A DNA stretch of 35,261 bases from Rhodomicrobium sp. R_RK_3 (GTDB lineage: Bacteria; Pseudomonadota; Alphaproteobacteria; Rhizobiales; Rhodomicrobiaceae): positions 26,254 to 61,514 of the forward strand of contig NZ_MWLK01000005.1 of the NCBI RefSeq assembly GCF_002198715.1. The letters are read 5' to 3'. Under the pieces are notes generated by a model. That model was given only the letters and a program-made list of their open reading frames with translations, did no database searches and was not told the origin of the DNA. This document shows positions 26,300 through 35,147 of the stretch, piece by piece; position 1 is the first letter of the stretch; every line of letters starts with the position of its first letter. A program made the translations under genes and the position numbers.

Positions 26300-29200
26300 G
26301 CTGCCCCTCTTCGCCCGCGACAGCGGCGCGCGCGGGCGCATCGTCACTATTCCGCCCTCCGCGCCGTTTCTCGACGTGCTCGCTCGCGCCGTGCTGAGCG
26401 GGGACCTGCCGCACGCCGGTGGACGTCCGCCTGGGCCGCTGGAACTGGCCGATACGCAAATCTATCTGCCCAACCGCGCCGCCTGCCGGGCGCTCGCCGA
26501 CGCCTTCCTGCACGCCTCCGAAAGCGGGGCGACGCTCTTGCCGCGCATCCGCCCGCTCGGCAGCGCGGAGGAAGATTCTCTGCTCATCCTCTATGGCGAC
26601 GACGAGGCCGATGGCCGTCCGGACTTGCCCGTCGCCCCCTCCATCGGCGCGCTCGACCGGCGCATGGCGCTGACCCAGCTCGTGCTCGCCTGGGCGCGAA
26701 ATCTGAGCCGTGGACAGTTTTCCGGCGAATCCGGCCTGCGCATCGCCGACACGCCCGCCGCCGCGGCCGAACTGGCGCTGGAGCTGATGCGGCTGATGGA
26801 CGAGGCCGAGACCGAAGGCGTCGATCTCGGCCGCCTGCGCGAGCTGGTACCCGAGCGCTTTGCCGGGCATGAGCAGCTTTCGCTGAGCTTCCTCGACATC
26901 GTCTTACAGGCGTGGCCCGCCTATCTCGCCGGCCAGGAATTGCTCAACCCGGTCGACCGCCGCAACCGCATCATGGCGCTGGAAACGCAGCGCCTTAAGG
27001 ATACCGCGCCGGAAACGCCCGTCATCGTCGCCGGCTCGACCGGCAGCATCCCCGCGACGGCCAATCTGATGAAGGCCATCTTCGGACTGCCGAACGGCGC
27101 CATCGTGCTGCCCGGCGTCGACCTGATGCTGGACGAGGCCGGATGGGCCGCCGTCGCCGACCATCCCGAACACCCGCAGGCCGGTCTGCACGCCTTGCTC
27201 GGCGAGTTGGGCGCAGAGCGCGCCGACGTTTCCTATCTCGCGGGCGCCGAACCGCAGCAGGACGGCCTGCACCGGGCGCAATTTATCAGCGAGGCGATGC
27301 GGCCCGCATCGACGCTCGGCGTCTGGCCGCAATTCGCCGAGGCGGCCAAGCCCGAGGCCATCCGCGCCAGCCTCGCGCCGGTCTCGCTGATCGAGGCGGC
27401 GACCGAGCAGGAAGAGGCGGCGGCGATCGCCCTCATCCTGCGCGAGGCGATGGAAGTGCCCGGCAAGACCGCCAGCCTCGTCACGCCCGACCGCACGCTC
27501 GCCCGGCGCATCACCGCCGAGCTGGGGCGCTGGGGCCTCGCCCTCGACGCCACCAGCGGCGAGATGCTGCGCACGACGCAGGCCGGCGTGTTCTACGACC
27601 TGATCGCCGAAGCCGCCGCGACCGGATCGCAGATCCCGCTGCTGGCGCTCCTAAAACACCCTCTGACCCGGCTCGGCCTGCCCGCGGGCGAGGCGCACAG
27701 GACCGCACGCATCGTCGAGATCGCCGGGATGCGCCAAGCCTGGTGCGGCGAGGGGCTGGATGGCTTGTCGAAAAGCCTCGATCTGGCGAAGAAGAAAAAG
27801 CCGCGCCATGCCGTTCTCGACCGGCTGACCGAGGAGGAATGGGCCGCCGCCGCCGATCTGGTCAGCCGCCTGAAGCGCGCCTTCCAACCGCTGACCCGCC
27901 TTGCCCGCGCCAAAAGCTCCGCCTTCGGCGCGCTCGCCGCCGCCCATGCCGATACCGCCGCCGCGCTCACCACGGACGAGACCGGCGAGCGCGTGCCGAG
28001 CACCGGCCCGGACAGCGACGCCATGGCCGTCTTCATGGCCGCGCTCTGCGGCGACATCCCCGGCCCGGCCATCGCCCTCACCGACTACCCCGCCCTGTTC
28101 CGTAGCCTGATCCGCCTGGAAAAGCTGCCCGGCGGCGCGCCCGCCCATCCGCGCTTAAAAATCCTCGGCGCGATGGAGGCGCGGCTGACCTCCGCCGATC
28201 TGGTCGTCATCGCCGGCATGAACGAAGGCGTCTGGCCCGAGGCCGCCGATCCCGGTCCGTGGCTGAACCGCGCGATGCGCGAAGCCCTCGGCCTGCCGCC
28301 GCCGGAGCGCCGCACCCGCCTTGCCGCGCATGATGTCTGCCAGCTCATGGGGGCGCCCGAAATCGTCCTCACTCGCGCGCTGAAATCCGGCGGCGCGCCG
28401 ACCGTGCCGAGCCGCTGGCTGATGCGGATGCAGGCGCTGCTGCAAGGCGTCGGCGCCAAGGACGCTCTAGCGCCCGCCCGCCCCTGGCTGCATTGGGCCG
28501 CCGCGCGCAACGAAGCGCCGACCATCCCGCCGGCCAAGCCGCCAGCGCCCTGCCCGCCGCTCGACGCCCGCCCGCGCCGCCTCAGCGTCTCCGAGATCGA
28601 AACGCTGATCGCCAACCCCTATGCCATCTACGCGCGCCGCATTCTCGGCCTCTCGCCGCTCAACCCGCTCGACGCCGAGCCGGGCGGTTCCGAGCGCGGC
28701 CAGATCATTCACGACATGCTGCACCGCTTTGCCCGCCGCTATGGCGACGCGCTGCCGGGCGACTGCGCGGGCGAATTGCTGGCGCTGTTCGACGAATGCG
28801 CCGCGCTCTATGGCGACCGCGCCCGCATCAGCGCCTTCTGGCGGCCGCGCCTGGAACGTTTCGCCGGCTGGTTCGCCGAGACCGAATTCGAGCGCCGCGC
28901 CGCCTCCGCCGTGCTCAGCGAATTGCGCGGCGAGTTCGTGTTCGAGACCGATGGCGGCCCCTTCACCCTGCATGCCCGCGCCGACCGCATCGACCTCGCC
29001 CCCGATGGCCGGCTCGCCATTTACGACTACAAGAGCGGGTCGATGCCGACCGACGCCGCCGCCGCCGATTTCAAGGCTCCGCAATTGCCGCTGGAAGCGC
29101 TGATCGCCATCGAGGGCCGGTTCGAGGGCATCGCCAGCCGGAGCGTTGCGAAGCTCGCCTATATCTCGGCCAAGGGCGGCGAACCGGCCGGGCTCGAACG

Positions 29201-29405
29201 CGCGCTGGTCAAATTCCCGCCGGACGAACTGGCGAGAGGCGCGCGCGACGGCCTGTTCGCGCTGATCGCCCGCTTCGACCGCCCGGACACCCCCTACGCC
29301 GCCATGCGCCGCGCCGCCTTCACCGACGCCTACCGCTATGACGACTACGCCCATCTCGCCCGCGTCCCCGAATGGGCCGGCACGCAGGAGGAGGGCGCGC
29401 CATGA
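26280..29405 (+). CDS. addB: Double-strand break repair protein AddB
   Basis: The 1041-residue protein has the length and pattern of alphaproteobacterial AddB, partner of AddA in resecting double-strand breaks for RecA. The N-terminal part is a degenerate helicase fold (IYLPNRAACRALADAFL; VIVAGSTGSIPATANLMKAI). The mid part carries DLVVIAGMNEGVWPEAADPG. The C-terminal nuclease domain begins at about residue 785 (YAIYARRILGLSPLNP, RGQIIHDMLHRF) and holds the active-site Asp916-Tyr917-Lys918 in IYDYKSGS. I chose the ATG at 26280, which overlaps murU by 20 bases and fits family length. Frames reaching further upstream are shadows of murU. The stop codon shares ATGA with the next frame, after a strong GGAGGAGG ribosome site. 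Confidence 0.95.
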   Translation: MASTQPELPLFARDSGARGRIVTIPPSAPFLDVLARAVLSGDLPHAGGRPPGPLELADTQIYLPNRAACRALADAFLHASESGATLLPRIRPLGSAEEDSLLILYGDDEADGRPDLPVAPSIGALDRRMALTQLVLAWARNLSRGQFSGESGLRIADTPAAAAELALELMRLMDEAETEGVDLGRLRELVPERFAGHEQLSLSFLDIVLQAWPAYLAGQELLNPVDRRNRIMALETQRLKDTAPETPVIVAGSTGSIPATANLMKAIFGLPNGAIVLPGVDLMLDEAGWAAVADHPEHPQAGLHALLGELGAERADVSYLAGAEPQQDGLHRAQFISEAMRPASTLGVWPQFAEAAKPEAIRASLAPVSLIEAATEQEEAAAIALILREAMEVPGKTASLVTPDRTLARRITAELGRWGLALDATSGEMLRTTQAGVFYDLIAEAAATGSQIPLLALLKHPLTRLGLPAGEAHRTARIVEIAGMRQAWCGEGLDGLSKSLDLAKKKKPRHAVLDRLTEEEWAAAADLVSRLKRAFQPLTRLARAKSSAFGALAAAHADTAAALTTDETGERVPSTGPDSDAMAVFMAALCGDIPGPAIALTDYPALFRSLIRLEKLPGGAPAHPRLKILGAMEARLTSADLVVIAGMNEGVWPEAADPGPWLNRAMREALGLPPPERRTRLAAHDVCQLMGAPEIVLTRALKSGGAPTVPSRWLMRMQALLQGVGAKDALAPARPWLHWAAARNEAPTIPPAKPPAPCPPLDARPRRLSVSEIETLIANPYAIYARRILGLSPLNPLDAEPGGSERGQIIHDMLHRFARRYGDALPGDCAGELLALFDECAALYGDRARISAFWRPRLERFAGWFAETEFERRAASAVLSELRGEFVFETDGGPFTLHARADRIDLAPDGRLAIYDYKSGSMPTDAAAADFKAPQLPLEALIAIEGRFEGIASRSVAKLAYISAKGGEPAGLERALVKFPPDELARGARDGLFALIARFDRPDTPYAAMRRAAFTDAYRYDDYAHLARVPEWAGTQEEGAP

Positions 29406-29978
29406 CCGCTTTTCGTTGTCATCCCCGCGCAGGCCGGGATCCAGTCATCCCCGGAGACGCCGCGGCATCCCGGCTTCCCGCTTGCGCGGAGCCCTGCAAC
29501 TCTATCCTCCGTCGCCCCGGCCGTCAGAGCCGGGGCCTACTCGCCTCTCCTCTTGCCGGAGTGCGTGCGGATCAGCCATTGGGTCCCGGCTCACCGCTTC
29601 GCGGCGTCCGGGACGACGGGCGAAGGTTTCGCGAAAGCAGGGATGACGACGTGGAGCGGCAGATGATGTTGCTCGAACGGGTTCCGCGACCTTCGCCGGA
29701 GGCCTCTATGACGGCTGCGCCCATCTCGCCCGCGTCACAAGAGCGGCCACGTTGCAGCGGCCTGCGTGTGCGGCCCCCCTCACCCACCCGCCTGACGGCG
29801 GGAGCCCTCTCCCTCGAGGGGAGAGGGCAAGGGCGCGAGCGACGAATCTGCGACGCCGATCTGGCTCTGCGCAGCCCTCTCCCCTCGAGGGAGAGGGCGG
29901 ACGCGAAGCGGCCGGGTGAGGGGGCTTTTTCGCAGCCCCCCGCCTGCCCCCAACCACCGGCGAGGTCGCCATGACCGC
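29398..29978. mobile_element. Repeat block inserted between addB and addA, with 12-bp flanking direct repeats
   Basis: CGCCATGACCGC occurs at 29398-29409 and again at 29967-29978, covering the addB stop and the addA start respectively. The 557 bases between are repeats. They comprise an ATCCCCGCGCAGG unit at 29418-29445 and an inverted copy of the inner module of the element at 1-215 (29510-29619). A diverged copy of addB 3' sequence follows (29706-29736 matches 29336-29366 in 29 of 31 bases). Last come two head-to-head hairpin units (29776-29827 and 29875-29925). No transposase is present. The direct repeats look like an insertion duplication or slippage scar, but the type of event is not settled. 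Confidence 0.7.
29402..29974 (+). CDS. Repeat-derived reading frame linking addB and addA
   Basis: A 190-codon frame begins with ATGA shared with the addB stop, where a strong GGAGGAGG site stands, and ends with TGA inside the ATGA of the addA start. Its product is rich in arginine, proline, alanine and serine, has no recognisable domain, and is encoded almost wholly by repeat sequence. It is probably not a gene with its own function, and the N-terminal start looks like the place where addA once began (ATGACCGC in both). Yet no stop codon interrupts it, so ribosomes leaving addB could cross the block and reach addA. Whether the protein is made or stable is unknown. Confidence 0.35.
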   Translation: MTAFRCHPRAGRDPVIPGDAAASRLPACAEPCNSILRRPGRQSRGLLASPLAGVRADQPLGPGSPLRGVRDDGRRFRESRDDDVERQMMLLERVPRPSPEASMTAAPISPASQERPRCSGLRVRPPSPTRLTAGALSLEGRGQGRERRICDADLALRSPLPSRERADAKRPGEGAFSQPPACPQPPARSP

Positions 29979-32900
29979 GACCATCCTCGACTTCCCCACC
30001 CCGGACCTTGCCAGCGTGCGGGAAAACGCCCGGCGCCAGCAGATGATGGCGGCAGATCCGGCCTGCTCGGCCTGGGTGTCGGCCAACGCGGGCACCGGCA
30101 AGACCTATGTGCTCGTGCTGCGCGTGCTGCGCCTGCTGCTGTCCGGCGCGCCGCCGCAAAGCATCCTCTGCCTCACCTTCACCAAGGCGGCGGCGGCGGA
30201 GATGTCGAACCGGCTGATCGCCCGGCTCGGCGCCTGGGCGGCCAAGCCCGATGCCGGTCTCACCACCGAGCTGACCGGCATCCTCGAACGCGCGCCTACT
30301 GCCGATGAACTCGCCTTCGCCCGCTGCCTGTTCGCCAAGGTGCTGGACGCGCCGGGCGGGCTGAAGATCATGACCATTCACGCCTTCTGCGACCGGGTGC
30401 TGCGGCGCTTCCCGCTCGAGGCGGGCGTGCCGCCGAGCTTCACCATCCTCACCGAGGACGAGCAGAGCGCGGCCATGCAGGAGGCCGCCGACGCCGTGCT
30501 GCACGAGGCCGCGCGCGAGCCGGACAGCGCGCTCGGCATGGCGCTGAAGACCGCCGTCGCCCATGCCGGCGAGGATCGCTTTCAGGATCTGCTGCGCTCC
30601 GTCGCCGGCCGCCGCAAGGAGCTCGAAGCGCTGATCCGCGAGCAGGATGGACGCGATCCCTATGCCGGCATCGAGCAGTCGCTGCGGACGGCGCTCGGTG
30701 TGGGGCGCGACGCCACGGCGGAGTCGATCCTCGACGAGCAGGCGGCGACCGCGACCGACACGCTGATCGCGCATGCCGTCGCGGCGCTGCGTCTCGGCGG
30801 CAAGCTCGACAAGGAGCTGGCGGGCGAACTCGCCAAGGCGCAAGGGGCGGAGGGCGCGCAGCGGCTGTCGGCGCTCACCAAGGCGTTCCTCACCGAGAAG
30901 GCCGAGGCGCGCTCGGACGCCCGCTTCATCAGCAAGGCCGTGCGCGCCGCGCAGCCCGGCATCGCCGAAGAGCTCTGCCGCGCCCGCGACGCCTTCGCCG
31001 CGCTCGAATGCCAGCGCCGCGCGCTCCTCGTCGCCTGCGCGACCGCCGCCCTGCTGCGCCTCGCCGACGCCGTGCTCCAGCGCTACGAGCACGAAAAGAC
31101 CCAGCGCACCGCCATCGATTTCGACGGGCTGATCGCGCGCACCGCCGCCCTGTTCCAGCGCTCCGACGCCGCGGCCTGGGTGCTGTTCCGCCTCGATTCC
31201 GACCTCACCCATATCCTGGTCGATGAGGCCCAGGACACCAGCCCGGCGCAATGGGCGCTGGTCAAGGCGCTGACCGCCGAGTTCTTTGCCGGCGAAGGCG
31301 TCGAGGACAAGCCGCGCACCCTGTTCGCGGTCGGCGACGAGAAGCAATCCATTTACGGCTTCCAGGGCGCCGTGCCGCGCCAATTCGCCGAGACCGGGCG
31401 CGACTATTCCGCCCGCGCCATCGCCGCCGCGCAGAACTGGCTCGAAGCGCCGCTCGCGCTCTCCTTCCGCAGCACCAGCGCGGTGCTCGGCGCGGTCGAT
31501 CTGGTCTTCTCCGACCGCAGCCGCACGCCGGGCCTCACCGCCGATGGCCGCTCGGTCCGCCACTACGCCCATCGCGACGGCGAGGCCGGGCTGGTCGAGA
31601 TCTGGCCGGTGGAAAAGGCCGAGCCACGCGATCCCGTCCCCGCCTGGGAGCCGTTTTCCGAACGCGCCGGAGCGCCGCCGCCCGCCGTGACGCTCGCCAA
31701 CCGCATCGCGCTGCAAATCCGCCACTGGCTCGACAGCGGCGAACGGCTGGCCTCGCTGAACCGCGCCATCCGCCCCGGCGACATCCTGATCCTCGTGCGC
31801 AAGCGCGCGCCCTTCGCCGCGCCGATGGTGCGGGCGCTGAAAAATCTTGGCATCCCCGTCGCGGGCGCGGACCGGATGCGGCTGACCGAACAGCTCGCCA
31901 TCATGGACCTGATGGCGCTCGGCGATTTCCTCCTACTGCCCGAAGACGACCTGACCCTCGCCGCGCTCTTGAAAAGCCCGGTCTTCGGCCTCGGCGACGA
32001 CGATCTCTTCGCCATCGGCCATGATCGCCCCGGCTCGCTCTGGGATGCGCTGCGGGCGAACCCGGCCTATGCCGAACCGGCGCGGCAGCTCCAATCCTGG
32101 CTGGGCGCGGCGGCGAGCGAAAAACCGTTCGAATTCTACATGGCGCGGCTCGAAAATGACGGGCTGCGCAAGAAACTGCTAGGACGCCTCGGCCCGGAAG
32201 CCTCCGACGCCATCGACGAATTCCTCAATCTGGCGCTGACCTTCGAGGCGGGCGACGTGCCCTCGCTGCAAGGTTTTCTGCACTGGCTGCGCGTCTCCGA
32301 AGCCGAGATCAAGCGCGACATGGAGGGCGAGCGCGACGAAGTGCGGGTGATGACCGTGCACGGCTCGAAGGGGCTGGAGGCGAACATCATCTTCCTCGCC
32401 GACACCTGCTCGGCGCGCAGCAATTCGCGCGGCGGCCTCATCATGCTGCCGCCCTCGCCCGGCTCGCGCCCCGGCACGCCGGAGCTGCCCGCATGGCTGT
32501 TGCCGGGCTCGCAACTGGTGCCGCCGATCCGCGAAGCCTGCGAGGCGCTGCGCCAGGCCGAGAGCGAGGAATATCAGCGGCTCCTCTACGTCGCGATGAC
32601 GCGGGCGCGGGACCGGCTCTATCTGACCGGCTTCGAAGGCCGCAATGCGCGCGACAAGGGCTGCTGGTACGATCTCATCAGCGACGGGCTGGCGGGCCGC
32701 CTGACCGAGGTGCCCGACGGTTTCGGCAATATGGTCCGCCGCATGGAATGCGCGCAGACCGTCCCCGCCAGGGTCGCCGAAACGGCGGATGCCGCGCACG
32801 CGCATCTCCCGATGCCGGATTGGTACGGGCGCGCCGCCCCCGGCGATTCGCGGCCCGTCATCGTCAACCCGTCGCGCCTCGGCCTCGACCGCCCCGGCAC

Positions 32901-33504
32901 CCACGCACCGACCAGCGCCCCCCGCCGGCGCGGTGAAGCGCTGCTGCGCGGCCGCCTCGTGCATCGCCTGCTGGAAATCCTGCCGCTGCGGCCCGCGCCG
33001 GACTGGCTCAAGGCCGGCACGCGCTTCCTTGCCGCCGAGGCCAAGGCGCTGCCGCCCGCCGAGCGCGACGCCCTGCTCGCCGCCGTCATCGGCATACTGA
33101 GCAATGCCGAATTCGCCGCAATCTTCCAGCCGGGCGCCCGCGCCGAGGCGCCGCTCGCCATGCATCTGCCGCCGCTTGAGGAGGGGGCTCCAAGCATTCT
33201 CATTTCGGGACAGGTCGACCGGCTGATCTGCGGCGAGAGCGACATTTTGATCGTCGACTTCAAAAGCGGAGCAGGCATGCCGGAAACGCCGGATGGCACG
33301 CCGGAGGGCTATCTTGTGCAACTCGCAGCCTATAGAGTTGTTCTCCAGGGCCTGTTTCCCGGCAAAACCGTCCGGGCGGCTTTGCTGTGGACGGAGACGC
33401 CGCAGATCATGGCAATTCCGTCCGCGCTGCTCGACCGCGGCCAAAGGCTGCTTTACGAATCTTTGAGATCGGGGCACCTTGATCTGCCGACACCGCACAC
33501 CTAG
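29971..33504 (+). CDS. addA: Double-strand break repair helicase-nuclease AddA
   Basis: This 1177-residue UvrD/Rep-type (superfamily 1) helicase and nuclease forms the AddAB complex with AddB. Walker A is SANAGTGKTYVL (Lys44), motif Ia-like ILCLTFTKAAAAEMSNRL follows, and the Walker B region is ILVDEAQDTSPAQW (Asp418, Glu419). FAVGDEKQSIYGFQGA is motif III and VRVMTVHGSKGLEANIIF is motif V; YVAMTRARDRLYLTG is motif VI. The C-terminal nuclease domain holds Asp1096 and Lys1098 in ILIVDFKSG, with GQVDRLI before and YLVQLAAYRVVL after. All catalytic residues are present. GAGG lies 5 bases before the ATG. In relatives addA generally begins right at the end of addB; here 565 bases intervene. Confidence 0.95.
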   Translation: MTATILDFPTPDLASVRENARRQQMMAADPACSAWVSANAGTGKTYVLVLRVLRLLLSGAPPQSILCLTFTKAAAAEMSNRLIARLGAWAAKPDAGLTTELTGILERAPTADELAFARCLFAKVLDAPGGLKIMTIHAFCDRVLRRFPLEAGVPPSFTILTEDEQSAAMQEAADAVLHEAAREPDSALGMALKTAVAHAGEDRFQDLLRSVAGRRKELEALIREQDGRDPYAGIEQSLRTALGVGRDATAESILDEQAATATDTLIAHAVAALRLGGKLDKELAGELAKAQGAEGAQRLSALTKAFLTEKAEARSDARFISKAVRAAQPGIAEELCRARDAFAALECQRRALLVACATAALLRLADAVLQRYEHEKTQRTAIDFDGLIARTAALFQRSDAAAWVLFRLDSDLTHILVDEAQDTSPAQWALVKALTAEFFAGEGVEDKPRTLFAVGDEKQSIYGFQGAVPRQFAETGRDYSARAIAAAQNWLEAPLALSFRSTSAVLGAVDLVFSDRSRTPGLTADGRSVRHYAHRDGEAGLVEIWPVEKAEPRDPVPAWEPFSERAGAPPPAVTLANRIALQIRHWLDSGERLASLNRAIRPGDILILVRKRAPFAAPMVRALKNLGIPVAGADRMRLTEQLAIMDLMALGDFLLLPEDDLTLAALLKSPVFGLGDDDLFAIGHDRPGSLWDALRANPAYAEPARQLQSWLGAAASEKPFEFYMARLENDGLRKKLLGRLGPEASDAIDEFLNLALTFEAGDVPSLQGFLHWLRVSEAEIKRDMEGERDEVRVMTVHGSKGLEANIIFLADTCSARSNSRGGLIMLPPSPGSRPGTPELPAWLLPGSQLVPPIREACEALRQAESEEYQRLLYVAMTRARDRLYLTGFEGRNARDKGCWYDLISDGLAGRLTEVPDGFGNMVRRMECAQTVPARVAETADAAHAHLPMPDWYGRAAPGDSRPVIVNPSRLGLDRPGTHAPTSAPRRRGEALLRGRLVHRLLEILPLRPAPDWLKAGTRFLAAEAKALPPAERDALLAAVIGILSNAEFAAIFQPGARAEAPLAMHLPPLEEGAPSILISGQVDRLICGESDILIVDFKSGAGMPETPDGTPEGYLVQLAAYRVVLQGLFPGKTVRAALLWTETPQIMAIPSALLDRGQRLLYESLRSGHLDLPTPHT

Positions 33505-33549
33505 CTGTAGTTAACTTTACACCGCAGGGCCACTAAGAGGAGATGTTCC

Positions 33550-33885
33550 ATGGCGCCAATAGCCGTTTCCGACGACACGTTCGAAGCCGAAGTTCTGAAG
33601 GCCTCCGAACCTGTCGTGGTCGATTTCTGGGCGGAATGGTGCGGCCCGTGCCGGATGATCGCCCCCGCGCTGGAAGAGATCGCCACGGAACTCGCCGGCA
33701 AGGTGAAGATCGTCAAGATGAATGTGGACGAGAACCCGCTCATCCCGACGCAATTCGGCATTCGCGGCATTCCGGCCCTTCTGATGTTCAAGGACGGCAA
33801 GATCTCGGCGCAGAAGGTCGGCGCGCAGCCGAAGAACCAGCTCAAGGCCTGGATCACCGAGTCCGCCGCGACCGCCGTCGCGTAA
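33550..33885 (+). CDS. trxA: Thioredoxin
   Basis: This 111-residue classical thioredoxin reduces disulfides in cytoplasmic proteins such as ribonucleotide reductase. The active site is [20 protein letters not shown] (Cys38 and Cys41), and the cis-proline lies in [13 protein letters not shown]. There is no signal peptide. It follows addA by 45 bases with its own good ribosome site (AGGAG, 8 bases before the ATG) and is closed by an intrinsic terminator, so it may be the last gene of the addBA transcript or have its own promoter within the end of addA. Confidence 0.98.
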   Translation: MAPIAVSDDTFEAEVLKASEPVVVDFWAEWCGPCRMIAPALEEIATELAGKVKIVKMNVDENPLIPTQFGIRGIPALLMFKDGKISAQKVGAQPKNQLKAWITESAATAVA

Positions 33886-33919
33886 ACGCGGAACGGCATG
33901 TTCAAGACCGGCAAAATAT

Positions 33920-33943
33920 AAGGCTCCGTTCCGGGGCCTTTTT
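33920..33943 (+). terminator. Intrinsic terminator after trxA
   Basis: AAGGCTCC and GGGGCCTT form an 8-bp stem with one G-T pair and a 5-base loop, followed by TTTTT running out of the stem. It lies 35 bases past the trxA stop and is the best Rho-independent terminator in the window. Confidence 0.88.
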
Positions 33944-34093
33944 CTTGTTCGATTCCTGGCGCAGATTTTCCCTGCCTTGGATAAGACAAGGAATCGTGAG
34001 TGTTTCAACAAATTCGCGCAAGCAGCCGGCCGCCGGTGACTGGCGGGCGAAGGCGGGCGGCCGGGCGGCGCATCAGGGGACGGGGCACGACCA

Positions 34094-34936
34094 ATGACGG
34101 CCAAAACCATCACAACGGGCGCACTGATCGCCGCCGGGCTCGGGCTCGGCGCGCAGAGCGCCCGCGCCGATGTGACCATCACCACATCCAGCACGACGCC
34201 GGTCGGCGAGATGGTCTCGACCGTCGCCATCGCCGGCCTGAAGATGCGCGAGGACAGCCGGCTGAGCGGCAATCTCGCCCGCCAGTTCGGCATGGACAGC
34301 ATCACCAACACCCGCATCGTCAAGCTGGACGAGCACGAGACCATCAACATCTCGGCGCTGGAGAAGCGCGCCATCATTCAGGACAAGGATTATTTCGACC
34401 AGTCGGCCAAGAGCGGCGGCGATGCCAGGGTGATGCCGAAGGTCAGCTTCAAGCCGTCGGGGGAGACGCGGGACGTCTCCGGCAAGGCCTGCCAGGTCTA
34501 TGAGATCGCGGCCCGATTCCCGATTTCGGCGGTGATGCCGGCGGATGCCGGCGCGCCGGAGATGGCGAAGATGTTCGGCTCCTCGGTGATGGCGCTGTCG
34601 GGCACCGCCTGCCTGACGCCGGATGTGAAGGGCTGGGAGGATTATAAGGCGTTCTACAGCGCCGCCAGCGCATTCTACGGCAGGGTGACCTCGCCCGAGG
34701 GCCCGGCGACGGTGCTGGTCGCGGCGGTGGCGGAAAAGGGCATCACGCTGGAGATGACGATGAAGGGCGCGCTGGAGGGCGGCGAGGACGGCGCGGCCGC
34801 CATCCCGCTGCTGGCGCAGATCGTCTCCAGCTTCGCCAACCTGTCGATGAGGGTAACGGATATTTCCACCGACGCCGTGCCTGCGACGAGCTTCGAGATC
34901 CCCGCCGACATGCCGGTGACGCGGATGACGCAGTAG
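34094..34936 (+). CDS. Secreted protein of unknown function
   Basis: This 280-residue protein has a clear Sec signal: MTAKTITTG, a hydrophobic GALIAAGLGLGA stretch and a cleavage site near AQSARA-DV (residue 26). The mature part is not enzyme-like at a glance. It includes SGETRDVSGKACQVYEIAAR, a pair of cysteines in KACQV and TACLTPDV, and IPADMPVTRM at the end, a layout resembling DUF4412-type periplasmic proteins, in which a small molecule- or metal-binding role is only guessed. There is no membrane segment after the signal and no lipobox. It is preceded by a 208-bp gap after trxA with a terminator and stands alone. Confidence 0.8.
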   Translation: MTAKTITTGALIAAGLGLGAQSARADVTITTSSTTPVGEMVSTVAIAGLKMREDSRLSGNLARQFGMDSITNTRIVKLDEHETINISALEKRAIIQDKDYFDQSAKSGGDARVMPKVSFKPSGETRDVSGKACQVYEIAARFPISAVMPADAGAPEMAKMFGSSVMALSGTACLTPDVKGWEDYKAFYSAASAFYGRVTSPEGPATVLVAAVAEKGITLEMTMKGALEGGEDGAAAIPLLAQIVSSFANLSMRVTDISTDAVPATSFEIPADMPVTRMTQ

Positions 34937-35064
34937 AGGGAGAGCGTGTCCGCTAGCGCCTCCGCATGAGGAAATGGATCCGGTAATCCGGAAAAAAGGC
35001 GGATTGCACGAGCGCCCTTCCGGCTGTGCCGTGATCCTCCGCGTCAAAATTTGCCGCAACCCAG

Positions 35065-35130
35065 CCCTCTCCCATGGGGAGAGGGCGGCACGCAAAGCGT
35101 GCCGGGTGAGGGATTAATGCCTATCGGTGT
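35065..35130 (+). repeat. REP-like unit with two hairpins
   Basis: The first stem is CCCTCTCCC and GGGAGAGGG with a 3-base loop (35065-35085). The second is GGCACGC and GCGTGCC with an AAA loop (35087-35103). The unit ends in GGGTGAGGGATTAATGCC, a near copy of the ends at 198-213 and, inverted, at 314-331. The 130 bases before it, after the last gene, hold nothing I recognise. Confidence 0.8.
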
Positions 35131-35147
35131 GGCAATACCCTATACTA

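Noticed and set aside
29770-29930. CRISPR-like array in the addB-addA block
   Set aside because: The repeats are palindromic and inverted to each other, with unequal spacing and no set of equal-length spacers.
29572-31725. 717-codon open frame antisense to addA
   Set aside because: It is a shadow frame opposite addA, rich in Gly, Ala and Arg, with no recognisable motif.
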